DNA of 64,000 nt from Bifidobacterium italicum (GTDB lineage Bacteria > Actinomycetota > Actinomycetes > Actinomycetales > Bifidobacteriaceae), in NCBI RefSeq assembly GCF_002286915.1, contig NZ_MVOG01000005.1:1-64000 (forward strand). The letters run 5' to 3'. A program made the position numbers and the translations under genes. Positions 1 to 8,399 of this stretch are shown here, one piece after another. The notes beneath the pieces were generated by a model. The model saw only the letters and a program-made list of their open reading frames with translations, had not been told where the DNA came from and did no database searches. Every line of letters starts with the position of its first letter. Positions within the stretch are counted from its first letter, which is position 1.

Positions 1-1
1 C

Positions 2-2146
2 GTCGGGCGACGTCGTCGACATCGCGTCGGCGGATACACGCTCGACGCGCGCCTCGGCGCCGGCGCGATGGGGTCGGTGTGGCGTGTGACGGACGGCGGC
101 GGCACCAGCTACGCGATGAAGATACTGCGCGATTCGCTCAACGACGAAGCCGCGGATGCGGAGGGGCGACGCGCGCAGACGACGGCGCGCGAACGGTTGC
201 GCCGCGAGGCGATGGCGCTCAAGCGGATCAAGGATCCGGGCGTGTGCAGCATCGTCGATATGGAGCTCGACGATTCGCTCGCGTTCATCGTCACCGAACT
301 CATCGAAGGCGACAACCTGCGCCAGGACGTCGCGCAGAACGGCCGCTACGTGGGCAGCGACCTCGAACGGCTCGCCGAGAAGCTCATCGCCGCCGTGCAC
401 GCGGTGCACGCGGCCGGCATCGTGCACCGCGACATCAAGCCGACGAACGTCATGGTCTCGGTCACCGGCCCGATCCTCGTCGACTTCGGCATCGCGATGG
501 GCGAGGGCGAAAGCCATGTGACGAGCACCGGCCTCGTCATGGGCACACCGGGATTCATCGCCCCCGAGATCATCGAAGGACAGGAAGCGACCGAGGCGAC
601 CGACTGGTGGTCGGCGGCCTCGGTGCTCGCGTTCGCGGCGACCGGCGCGCCGGTGTTCGGCACGCAGCCGATGCTCGCCGTGCTGCAACGCGAGGCGGCC
701 GGCAACGCGAACCTGCAGGGGCTGCCGCCGCGCACGCTGCAGGCGTTCCGCGCGGCGCTCTCGCCACATCCCGAGGAACGGTGCACGCCCGACGAACTGC
801 TCGACGCGATATCGGCGGACGCATGGGAGGCGGAATCGCACCTCCCTTTTGAGCCAGCCGCCCCGGCCACCGGAGCGACCTTCAGGAAGAACGAGAGCGT
901 GAACAACCCGCGCACGTTGTGGCGCGCGCAGTCGATGCCGACCGCTTCGATCCTGTTTCCCGGCGGCCGCCCGCGCGCCGCCGCACCGTCGGATGAAGGC
1001 GGCCGATCCGGCGACGGCATGCGGACGCATGGCGACGTGTCGCTCGATCCGCCACGTCCGCCGACGGCGACACGTCCGCTCACGGCCGCCACGACGTCGC
1101 TGCGGCCGCCCGCGGCGACGCCAGCACCCGCGGCGACGCGCATGCTGCCGACCAATGCCGACACAGCCGCGGCCGACGCCGAAGCGACGCAGGTGATCGG
1201 ACCGATCGAACAGCCGACGGTCGCGCTCACCGCGATGCACGACGCGACGGCACAGGGGGCGATGACACAGGCGGCGGCACAACCCACGATGACGCGATCC
1301 GCCGCGGAGCCCGGGCAGGATGCGACGCAGGCGCTGCGTCCGGCGACATCCGCGCCGTCGTGGCGGACGGTGCGGACGCAGGAGGGCGTGCAGTCTCCGC
1401 AGCCGCAATCGGACATGCAGCCGCAACAGCAGGCGCCCCAGATGTATGCGCAGCCGGCCTTCGCCCAGCCGCCGCAGGACGCGACGCCGTACTACGCGGC
1501 GCGCGGACGGCTCGCCTGCCTGCTGCCGCTCGCGCCGCTCGCTGCGCTCGCCGCAAGCCTGCCGGTCGTCGCGCCCATCGTCGCGTCGGCCATGCTGTGG
1601 ATGCTGATGGCGGTCGGCTACAACGCGGACGCGCAGACCGCACGCATCCGGCGCCGTCAGGGCGCACGCCGCGGCAGCGACGCGGCGGTCCGCGCGATCT
1701 CGTTCCCGTGGCATCTGCTCAAATCGATCGTGCTCGTCATCCCGGCGACGCTCGCGCTGTGGCTCGCGGATGCGCTCGTCGTCGCGCTCGCGACGTTCGT
1801 CTGCCGGCTGCCGTGCTACGAGACGCCGCTGCCGCTCCTCGGCGGCTCATTGACGGTCGCCGTGCCGGACGCGGCGCCGGCGTCGCCGACCGGCGCGAGC
1901 TGCGCGATCGCGTTCGCCGTCGGCTGGCTGCTCGCCGCGCTCGGCCCATGGTCGTCGCCGATACGGCTCGGCGCCGGGCATCTGCTCGGTCTGACGCGGC
2001 GCGAACGCGAACATGCGCAGCTGCCGCCGCGGCACAACCGGTGGCAGTGGGTGTGGCTCGCGCTCGCCGTCATCGGCGTGTGCGCGGCCGCGATCAACAT
2101 CGAGGTGTCGCCGGCCGTCGCGTGGTGGCCGCTGCTGCCGTGGTAG
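2..2146 (+). CDS. Serine/threonine protein kinase with C-terminal membrane domain (5' end outside or disrupted)
   Basis: Hanks-type Ser/Thr kinase expected to phosphorylate proteins from the inner face of the membrane. Counting from the first in-window ATG (68), the ATP-binding Lys is in YAMKILRD (about residue 18), the catalytic loop HRDIKPTN starts at residue 120, DFG follows about 20 residues later, and GTPGFIAPE is the P+1 region, so the catalytic core looks intact. The glycine-rich loop (LGAGAMGSVW) starts upstream of the ATG, and the frame is open to the left edge, so the true start lies outside the window or the 5' end is shifted (see findings). Residues ~260-470 are a Pro/Ala/Thr/Gln-rich linker. 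The last ~200 residues hold several hydrophobic segments without a recognisable sensor domain. Kinase assignment is firm; the substrate is unknown. Confidence 0.88.
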   Translation, partial: VGRRRRHRVGGYTLDARLGAGAMGSVWRVTDGGGTSYAMKILRDSLNDEAADAEGRRAQTTARERLRREAMALKRIKDPGVCSIVDMELDDSLAFIVTELIEGDNLRQDVAQNGRYVGSDLERLAEKLIAAVHAVHAAGIVHRDIKPTNVMVSVTGPILVDFGIAMGEGESHVTSTGLVMGTPGFIAPEIIEGQEATEATDWWSAASVLAFAATGAPVFGTQPMLAVLQREAAGNANLQGLPPRTLQAFRAALSPHPEERCTPDELLDAISADAWEAESHLPFEPAAPATGATFRKNESVNNPRTLWRAQSMPTASILFPGGRPRAAAPSDEGGRSGDGMRTHGDVSLDPPRPPTATRPLTAATTSLRPPAATPAPAATRMLPTNADTAAADAEATQVIGPIEQPTVALTAMHDATAQGAMTQAAAQPTMTRSAAEPGQDATQALRPATSAPSWRTVRTQEGVQSPQPQSDMQPQQQAPQMYAQPAFAQPPQDATPYYAARGRLACLLPLAPLAALAASLPVVAPIVASAMLWMLMAVGYNADAQTARIRRRQGARRGSDAAVRAISFPWHLLKSIVLVIPATLALWLADALVVALATFVCRLPCYETPLPLLGGSLTVAVPDAAPASPTGASCAIAFAVGWLLAALGPWSSPIRLGAGHLLGLTRREREHAQLPPRHNRWQWVWLALAVIGVCAAAINIEVSPAVAWWPLLPW

Positions 2147-2265
2147 CCGCGGCCGTCGTCTCGGCGCGACGCCCTGATGTGCGCGCTTCGTGACGGATGT
2201 GCGCGAACGGTGGATTTTGGCGGCACGGCAACCTACACTCGAGACAGATTCAGGAAAGGACCCCG

Positions 2266-3225
2266 ATGGCTCGAAACAACCCATCCAAACGCGACCGTCG
2301 CGAGGCCGACGCCGCCGCGCGGCAGGCGCAGGCGGCACAGGCGGCGAAGGAACGCAGGCAGCAGACGATCATCGGCGCCATCGTGGCGGCCGTGCTCGTC
2401 GTGCTCATCGTCATCGCCGGCATCGCCGTCTGGCGCAGCACACATCCGACGGCGGACAACGTGTCCACGACGACGACCGAGGAGGCGAAGGACGCGAAGA
2501 CGACGCTCGCTACGTCCCCGTCGAAACCGTCGGTCGCCGACGACCAGGGCGGCATCCTCATCTCGGCGAACGGGTACGCCAAGCCGGTCGCCGACGTGCC
2601 GACCATCGGCATCTACATGGACTTCATGTGCCCGGGCTGCGGCAGCCTCAACCAGAACCTTGACAAGGACCTCGTGAAGATGGCCGACGCCGGCCAGATC
2701 AATCTGGACCTGCATTTCATGTCCTTCATGGACCGCTTCTCGAGCGACGAGTACTCGACGCGCACGGCGAACACGGCGCTGTACATCGCCGACCACGATC
2801 CGGATCCGGACCATCTGCTCAGGTTCATGTCCAACCTCTACGCCGCCGACTTCCAGCCGGATGAATCGAACTACGTGCCGATCAGCGACGAGAAGATCGC
2901 CGAACGCGCCGTCGACGCCGGCGTGGACAAGGACGTGGCCAACAAGGCGATCACCCGCCAGTACGACGACTACCTCGACGCCGTCAACACCTACACGCCG
3001 ACGCGTGAGGAGCTGTGGAGCACGAGCGGCTCGATGAAGGGGTCGATGTCGACGCCGACGGTGACGATCAACGGCAAGTACTGGGACATCCACGACGCGA
3101 AGGTCACGTCGAAGGCGTCGCTCACCGAGGCGCTGTGCGACGCGATCGGGCTCAAGCCGGCGGATATCGGCGTCAAGGGCGATCTGCCGTCGATCGGCGC
3201 GAAGGGCGACGCGCTCATCCCGTGA
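2266..3225 (+). CDS. DsbA-like thioredoxin-fold thiol oxidoreductase, membrane anchored
   Basis: Predicted 319-aa membrane-anchored extracytoplasmic protein of the DsbA/thioredoxin_4 family, which oxidises cysteine pairs in exported proteins. A charged Arg/Ala/Gln-rich cytoplasmic N-terminus (about 40 residues) is followed by one hydrophobic span (IIGAIVAAVLVVLIVIAGIA). The thioredoxin fold begins near GIYMDFMCPGCGSLNQ, whose CPGC is the redox motif. A cis-Pro loop is plausible at STPTVTINGKYW. I chose the ATG at 2266 because AGGAAAGGA sits just upstream and the residues before it do not look like protein. It follows the kinase after ~120 bp and may be transcribed with it. It resembles actinobacterial 'DsbA family protein' genes; the specific substrates are unknown. 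Confidence 0.85.
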   Translation: MARNNPSKRDRREADAAARQAQAAQAAKERRQQTIIGAIVAAVLVVLIVIAGIAVWRSTHPTADNVSTTTTEEAKDAKTTLATSPSKPSVADDQGGILISANGYAKPVADVPTIGIYMDFMCPGCGSLNQNLDKDLVKMADAGQINLDLHFMSFMDRFSSDEYSTRTANTALYIADHDPDPDHLLRFMSNLYAADFQPDESNYVPISDEKIAERAVDAGVDKDVANKAITRQYDDYLDAVNTYTPTREELWSTSGSMKGSMSTPTVTINGKYWDIHDAKVTSKASLTEALCDAIGLKPADIGVKGDLPSIGAKGDALIP

Positions 3226-3357
3226 CGACGCGCCGGACGCGCGACGTGAAGATGCCGTGTGCGTTCGGCGCCCGACGTGTCCGACGCCTTGACCGTTCCA
3301 GATGAACTGCTATGCTGTTCACGGTCGGCGCGCGACGCGCCCGGCGCGACAGCGTCA

Positions 3358-3431
3358 GCCTCCTTAGCTCAGATGGCCAGAGCGGCCGCCTTGTAAGCGG
3401 CAGGTCGTCGGTTCGATCCCGACAGGAGGCT
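3358..3431 (+). tRNA. tRNA-Thr (TGT)
   Basis: A 74-nt cloverleaf can be drawn: acceptor GCCTCCT pairs with AGGAGGC, anticodon stem GCCGC/GCGGC encloses loop CTTGTAA (anticodon TGT, reading ACA), and the T arm contains GGTTCGATCCC. CCA is not encoded. It stands alone between the DsbA-like gene and the transglycosylase gene. Confidence 0.97.
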
Positions 3432-3638
3432 CGATTTGCATTGAGGACGAAGAATCCATATACTCATTATGTGTATGAGAAGTTTGGCCTCATGCAAAGG
3501 AATACTTACCTCCGAGTAAGCAAATCCTGAAGGCTCCCCCAACCATAGCCTTCAGGTGCGGGTGAAGCATCCCCCCAACCAGCTTCGCCCGCGGGGGGCG
3601 AGAACATCCCCTTCTCTCTCGCCCCCACCCCTTCCAAC
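3432..3638. repeat. Hairpin-rich, repeat-like intergenic segment downstream of tRNA-Thr
   Basis: No gene. The stretch contains nested short inverted repeats: CTTAC/GTAAG at 3504-3520, CTGAAGGCT/AGCCTTCAG at 3527-3555, and C/G-run pairs around 3567-3630 (CCCCCC...GGGGGG-type arms near GCTTCGCCCGCGGGGGGCG). On the minus strand it reads as the open but meaningless frame typical of bifidobacterial intergenic repeats. Inference: an intergenic repeat element or tRNA-flanking debris. I cannot check other copies. Confidence 0.35.
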
Positions 3639-3678
3639 GGAAACCCTGCGTCCATTGGCCGCAGGGTTTCCTGTTTTT
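3639..3678 (+). terminator. Rho-independent terminator
   Basis: The perfect 12-bp stem GGAAACCCTGCG/CGCAGGGTTTCC has a 9-nt loop and is followed by TGTTTTTCTTG. It suits transcripts ending after tRNA-Thr. The rest of the gap up to 3970 shows no gene; only the ribosome binding site of the next gene stands out. Confidence 0.75.
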
Positions 3679-3970
3679 CTTGTCCTCCACGCCCCGTGCG
3701 CGGCCCGCACATCCGCGCCCCGGCCGTCCACCGGTCGGTCCCGTCATGCGCATCGACGGTTCGACCCGCGAAACGGGGCTTCCGCGGGCGGAACCATCGA
3801 ACTGGTCACGGGACGCGATGAGTGACCGAGAATCCAGGGAAACCGAGACGAAGGAACGCAGGCGGCGCGGCCGTGGACATCGACGCGGACACCGACGGCG
3901 AAAATGGCGGCGCGCGTCAGTACAATCGTGACAGGACAGCAATGTGCAGGAAAGCAGGAAAAGGGGAACT

Positions 3971-5518
3971 ATGCCCAAGCGATGGTCACCGCGACGTACC
4001 GTGACGTTGCGTCGCATCCGCGTCATGGCCTGCGCCGTCGCGATCGTGCTGGCGTCGTGCCTCACGTTCGCGTGCACGGCACGCAAGTCGGTCGCGCTTG
4101 ACGTCAACGGTGACACGCGCCACCTGACGACGTACGCGACGACGGTGAGCGGCCTGCTGCGCGAACAGGGCGTCGACGTCAAGACGCACGACCTCGTCCA
4201 GAACACCGGCGACGGCACGCTCGTCGACAACGACGTCGTCACCGTGAAAAGCGCCTACCAGACGACGATCACGATCGACGGACAGCAGATGCCGTTCTGG
4301 ACGGTCGCGGACAGCGCCGAGCAGCTGCTCGACTTCTTCGAACAGAACGAGGTCGCCGCGTCGCGCATCACCGTCGACATCAAGAACGTCTACAACCAGC
4401 TCACCGGCGGCATGGTCATCAACGCCGACGGCCCGGTCACGGTGATCGCCGACGGCAAGACGTCGATCGCGCCGAACGGCAAGCTGCCGGCGGCGTCGAT
4501 CCTTGATTCGAAGGGCATCACGCTCGGCAAGGACGACCGCGTCAGCGTGCAGAAGGACGGCGGCAAGACGATCCTGCGCGTGCAGCGCGTGACCTACGGC
4601 GACAAGACGGAGACCGTCGTCATCCCGTATACGACGCGCACCGTGCTCGACGACGCGCTCGAGCCGGGCGCACGGCGCGTCGACATGACCGGCGAGAACG
4701 GCGAGAAGAAGATCACCTACCGCATCACCTACGTCGACGGCGTGCCGGTGGAGACGACGCAGACGAACGAGGTCGTGACGAAGACGGCGCTCGACGAAGT
4801 CGTCGCCGTCGGCCCGGAGAAGGTCGAGCTGCCGCAGGAGGGCACGGCCGGCGCGGCCGCAGGCGACGCGAACACCGGCAACGACACGGATGGCGACGCG
4901 GACGACGACGCGGACGCGCCGACGCAGACGCCGGGCGACGAACCGACGCAGCAGCCGTCGGCACAACCGAGCGACGAACCGACGCAGACGCAGCAGCCGA
5001 CGCAGACACCCACACAGACGCCCACGCCGCAACCGACACAACAACCCACGCAGACACCCAAGCCCACGCCGCAACCGACACAACAGCCAACACAGCAGCC
5101 ACAGCCGACGCAAACACCCAAGCCCACGCCGACGCCACAGCCGACGCCACAGCCGACGCCACAGCCGACACAGCCGAGCACGCCGGCGGAGAACTGCCGC
5201 CTGTGCCGTCCGTCGGCCTCCGCGGCGCAGGCCTACGCCGCCGGCGCCGCCGCGCAATACGGCTGGACCGGACAGAACTGGAGCGATCTCGTAAAGCTGT
5301 GGAACCGCGAATCGGGATGGCGATGGAACGCCGAAAACCCGTATTCGGGCGCCTACGGCATCCCGCAGTCACTGCCAGGCGACAAGATGGCCGCCTTCGG
5401 CACGAACTGGCGCAACGACGCCGCCGTGCAGATCGACTGGGGCCTGAGCTACATCGCCGGCCGCTACGGCTCGCCGATGAAGGCCTGGGAGCATTCCGAA
5501 CGGGTCGGCTGGTACTAA
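3971..5518 (+). CDS. Secreted G5/DUF348 transglycosylase (resuscitation-promoting-factor-like)
   Basis: 515-aa exported peptidoglycan-active protein. A basic N-terminus plus hydrophobic stretch (VMACAVAIVLASCLTFAC) looks like a signal peptide, possibly a lipoprotein signal. Then come DUF348 repeats (LDVNGDTRHLTTYATTVSGL and following), a G5 domain around residues 210-290, a ~100-residue Pro/Thr/Gln-rich linker, and a C-terminal ~100-residue transglycosylase-like domain. That last domain has LWNRESGWRWNAENP, whose Glu fits the catalytic acid, and ends ...GSPMKAWEHSERVGWY. This order matches actinobacterial Rpf/YabE-type wall lytic enzymes. The ATG at 3971 is preferred over the one at 3944 because AAGGGGAACT lies directly before it. 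The linker is encoded by near-repetitive DNA (about 4920-5180) and may vary in length between strains. Confidence 0.85.
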   Translation: MPKRWSPRRTVTLRRIRVMACAVAIVLASCLTFACTARKSVALDVNGDTRHLTTYATTVSGLLREQGVDVKTHDLVQNTGDGTLVDNDVVTVKSAYQTTITIDGQQMPFWTVADSAEQLLDFFEQNEVAASRITVDIKNVYNQLTGGMVINADGPVTVIADGKTSIAPNGKLPAASILDSKGITLGKDDRVSVQKDGGKTILRVQRVTYGDKTETVVIPYTTRTVLDDALEPGARRVDMTGENGEKKITYRITYVDGVPVETTQTNEVVTKTALDEVVAVGPEKVELPQEGTAGAAAGDANTGNDTDGDADDDADAPTQTPGDEPTQQPSAQPSDEPTQTQQPTQTPTQTPTPQPTQQPTQTPKPTPQPTQQPTQQPQPTQTPKPTPTPQPTPQPTPQPTQPSTPAENCRLCRPSASAAQAYAAGAAAQYGWTGQNWSDLVKLWNRESGWRWNAENPYSGAYGIPQSLPGDKMAAFGTNWRNDAAVQIDWGLSYIAGRYGSPMKAWEHSERVGWY

Positions 5519-5624
5519 AACCCGCGCCGACGCCGCATCGGCGGCGCCCGCGCCGACCGTCCGCATCCGCAGCCATCCATCAACACCGACGATTCCGATT
5601 CCAAGGGAAAGACGACATATCCGC

Positions 5625-6623
5625 ATGAGCGCACACGACGAACACCGCGCCGCCGAAACCGCCGCGACGTCCACGGCAGCCGCATCGGCGGCCTCCACCG
5701 ATGCCACATCCACGACAACCGCCGTCGAAACCACCGCGGGCGCCCCATCGGCCGGCGGCCATCTGCTGGGCGCCGCCGACATCCGCCGCATCGCCGCCGA
5801 CGCCGGCATCAGCCCGACGAAGAAGTTCGGGCAGAACTTCGTCATCGATCCGGGCACGGTGCGCCGCATCGTGCGCGAAGCCGGCGTCGGCGCCGACGAC
5901 CATGTGCTCGAGGTCGGCCCCGGCCTCGGCTCGCTCACACTCGCGATCCTCGAGACCGGCGCGCGGATGACGGCCGTCGAGATCGATCCGCCGGTCGCGC
6001 AGCGGCTGCCGGCCACCATCGCCGAGTTCATGCCGCAGGCGGCCGACCGTCTGCGCGTCGTGCGCGCCGACGCGCTCACGCTCACACCGAGCAACCTCCC
6101 CGACTTCGACGATGACGCGTCGTTCACGCTCGTCGCCAACCTCCCGTACAACGTCGCGACGCCGATCCTGCTCACGCTGCTCGAACGCTTCGACAATCTG
6201 GGATCGTTCCTCGTCATGGTCCAGAAGGAGGTCGCCGACCGTCTGTCCGCGCAGCCCGGATCGAAGATCTACGGCACGCCGAGCGTGAAGCTCGCATGGT
6301 ACGGCGTCGCGAAATCGGTCGGCACGATCGGCCGCAACGTCTTCTGGCCGGCGCCGAACGTCGACTCCGCGCTCGTGCGTTTCGACCGCCACGCGCCGGG
6401 TGAGGGACCGGCCGCGCACGCGAAGGCGGGACGCGAGGCCGCATTCGCGCTCATCGACGCCGCCTTCGGACAGCGACGCAAGACGCTGCACGCCGCGCTG
6501 AGGAAGGTCGTTCCGGAGGGCGCCTTCGCCAAGGCCGGCATCGACATGACGCGCCGCGGCGAGACGTTGACCGTCGACGAATTCGTGCGGCTCGCCGACG
6601 CGGCGAAGGAGCTTGGCGCATGA
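5625..6623 (+). CDS. rsmA: 16S rRNA (adenine1518-N6/adenine1519-N6)-dimethyltransferase
   Basis: KsgA/RsmA dimethylates two adjacent adenines in the 3'-terminal helix of 16S rRNA, a late small-subunit assembly step. The SAM motif I region reads HVLEVGPGLGSLTLAILE, preceded by KKFGQNFVIDPGTV, and the catalytic motif IV is NLPYNVATPIL. The C-terminal helical domain includes FGQRRKTLHAALRK. The first ~45 residues are Ala/Thr-rich and lie outside the conserved domain, so translation may start later than the ATG at 5625. Its stop overlaps the ispE start (ATGA), the usual actinobacterial rsmA-ispE pair. Confidence 0.95.
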   Translation: MSAHDEHRAAETAATSTAAASAASTDATSTTTAVETTAGAPSAGGHLLGAADIRRIAADAGISPTKKFGQNFVIDPGTVRRIVREAGVGADDHVLEVGPGLGSLTLAILETGARMTAVEIDPPVAQRLPATIAEFMPQAADRLRVVRADALTLTPSNLPDFDDDASFTLVANLPYNVATPILLTLLERFDNLGSFLVMVQKEVADRLSAQPGSKIYGTPSVKLAWYGVAKSVGTIGRNVFWPAPNVDSALVRFDRHAPGEGPAAHAKAGREAAFALIDAAFGQRRKTLHAALRKVVPEGAFAKAGIDMTRRGETLTVDEFVRLADAAKELGA

Positions 6624-7552
6624 GCGCCCAAATCGTGAGCGTCGACTGCCCGGCGAAAACGAACCTGACGCTGCACGTCGGCGAACGACATGAGGCATGG
6701 GGCGGCCGCCACGCGCTCGACACGATGTACTGCGCCGTCGGCGTCTACGACACGGTCACGCTCGAACAACGCGCCGACGGCACGGGCTGTTCGCTCGAGA
6801 TCTCCGGACAATATCTGGGCGATCTCGCCGCGTCGAGCAGCGACATGCTGCGCAACCATGCGATGCTCGCATTGTTCGCGATGGCGCAGGCCTGCGGACG
6901 CGAACCGGATGTGGCCGTGACGATCGAGAAGAACATCCCGGTCGGCGCCGGCCTCGGGGGCGGCTCGGCGGACGCGGCCGGCACGTTGCTCGGGCTCAAC
7001 GCGCTGTGGGATCTGCACTGGCCGCTCGAACGGCTCGCGCCGATCGCGGCGACGCTCGGCGCGGACATGCCGTTCTGCCTCGTCGGCGGCTACGCGCACG
7101 GATCGGGCTACGGCGAGATCGTCGCATCGGTGGCGGCGGACGATCCACGCATCGCGGCGTTGCGCGCCGACGGCTACGACGGCCGCGTGCTCGTCGGCGC
7201 CTACCGCGCGCAGCTGAGCACGCCGGAGGTGTATGCGGCCTTCGACGTGCTCGGCGGCGACGGGTCGCCGAACGACCTGCAGGCCGCGGCCGTGTCGCTG
7301 CACCCGCGTTCGGGCGTCGCGATCGAGCTGGCGACGGCCGCCGGCGCGACGCGCGCCTTCGTCTCGGGTTCGGGACCGTCCGTGTGCGCTTTCGTACCCG
7401 ACGACGCCGCCGCGCGCGCCGTCGAACGGGCATGGCTCGACGCGCAGGCCGTCGACCGGCTCTTCGTGGCGCAGGCGCCGGTCGCGCCGATCGTGCATGC
7501 GCTGGAACACCGGCCGGACGGGGGCGCCAACGGCCCCGCAGCGTCAGCATAA
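6620..7552 (+). CDS. ispE: 4-diphosphocytidyl-2-C-methyl-D-erythritol kinase
   Basis: GHMP-family kinase that phosphorylates CDP-methylerythritol in the non-mevalonate isoprenoid pathway. Family motifs are visible: N-terminal VDCPAKTNLTLHVG with the conserved Lys, the ATP loop IPVGAGLGGGSADAAGT, and the C-terminal FVSGSGPSVCAF. The 310-aa length is normal. It is translationally coupled to rsmA through a 4-nt overlap. Some orphan IspE-like proteins lack the rest of the pathway, and this window shows no other isoprenoid gene, so the role rests on the family. Confidence 0.92.
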   Translation: MSAQIVSVDCPAKTNLTLHVGERHEAWGGRHALDTMYCAVGVYDTVTLEQRADGTGCSLEISGQYLGDLAASSSDMLRNHAMLALFAMAQACGREPDVAVTIEKNIPVGAGLGGGSADAAGTLLGLNALWDLHWPLERLAPIAATLGADMPFCLVGGYAHGSGYGEIVASVAADDPRIAALRADGYDGRVLVGAYRAQLSTPEVYAAFDVLGGDGSPNDLQAAAVSLHPRSGVAIELATAAGATRAFVSGSGPSVCAFVPDDAAARAVERAWLDAQAVDRLFVAQAPVAPIVHALEHRPDGGANGPAASA

Positions 7553-7598
7553 TGGGATAAGGTGAGACCACACACACCTCGTCAACAAGGGATTGGGT

Positions 7599-8225
7599 AT
7601 GGCACAGAACAACGGGGCGCGCGAGGCCCGCAAGGCATACGTACGCAAGCGCCAGTCGATCGTGTTCGGCATTATTGGCGTCGTGCTCGTCGTCGCGCTC
7701 GTCATCTCGACGCTCGTGTTCTTCCATGTGGGCGGCCTCGGCGAGACCGCGCAGAGCAAGGAGTCGGCGAACTACGGCCGCACCGCGCCATGCGTGTCCC
7801 CGGCGGCCGACGGCTCGACGCCGAAGTACGTGGACAACCGTTCGGTGACGGTGCGCGTGCTCAACGGCACGCAGTTCTCCGGTTTCGCGCAGGCCGTCGC
7901 CGAGGCGCTCGAGAACCGCGAGTTCGTCGTGCAGGGCGTCGACAACTACGACAGTTCGAAGGTGGAGCGCACGCTGATCATCTTCGGCAAGAACGCGATC
8001 CCGCAGGCGTATACGCTCGCAAGCAACTTCAGCGACGCGCAGATGGTCATGGACGACCGTCCCGACAAGCTCGTCGACGTCGTGCTCGGCGCGACGTTCA
8101 AGGATCTCGTGCCCACCGAGGACCTGCCGAAGACCGGCTCCGACATCCCGAACATCGAAGGCTGCAAGGCTCCGGACAAGATGACGTCGCTGCCGAAGGC
8201 ACCCGACCATACGGCGGTCGGCTAG
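7599..8225 (+). CDS. LytR C-terminal-domain membrane protein
   Basis: 208-aa protein with one membrane span near the N-terminus (SIVFGIIGVVLVVALVISTL) and an extracytoplasmic LytR_C domain starting at VTVRVLNGTQFSGFAQAVAE. LytR_C domains occur at the ends of LCP wall-polymer ligases and as stand-alone proteins in actinobacteria; this one has no LCP domain. The ATG at 7599 (MAQNNGAREARK) is preferred to the TTG two codons earlier. It lies 46 bp after ispE. The C-terminus is followed immediately by a long palindrome. Function beyond an envelope role is unknown. Confidence 0.8.
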   Translation: MAQNNGAREARKAYVRKRQSIVFGIIGVVLVVALVISTLVFFHVGGLGETAQSKESANYGRTAPCVSPAADGSTPKYVDNRSVTVRVLNGTQFSGFAQAVAEALENREFVVQGVDNYDSSKVERTLIIFGKNAIPQAYTLASNFSDAQMVMDDRPDKLVDVVLGATFKDLVPTEDLPKTGSDIPNIEGCKAPDKMTSLPKAPDHTAVG

Positions 8226-8303
8226 ATCGCCAACACGCCGGTTTGCGAACGCCCCGCACACGATACGTGTGCGGGGCGTTCGCAAACCGGCGTGTTGGCG
8301 ATC
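8225..8303. repeat. 38-bp perfect inverted repeat (possible bidirectional terminator)
   Basis: Left arm 8225-8262 and right arm 8266-8303 are exact reverse complements around the trinucleotide ATA. The arms contain GTTTGCGAACGCCCCGCACA and its complement. It starts on the last base of the LytR_C stop codon and lies between convergent genes, so termination on both strands is plausible. There is no T-tract, and the arm is about twice as long as other terminators in the window. Confidence 0.8.
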
Positions 8304-8399
8304 ACCATCGGCGCATACCGCACCCACGCCGTTCGCAAACCGGCCTTCGCGCGATCACCACATGCACATCACACACCCGGAACGTTCTCAAACCGGCCG
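8278..8399. repeat. Three degenerate direct repeats of CGTTCGCAAACCGGC
   Basis: Copies begin near 8278, 8329 and 8383 (the last as GTTCTCAAACCGGC), so units are ~51-54 bp. The first two also share GCGATCACC about 20 nt further on. The first copy is the right arm of the palindrome, whose left arm holds the inverted copy. No spacer architecture suggests CRISPR. Confidence 0.6.
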
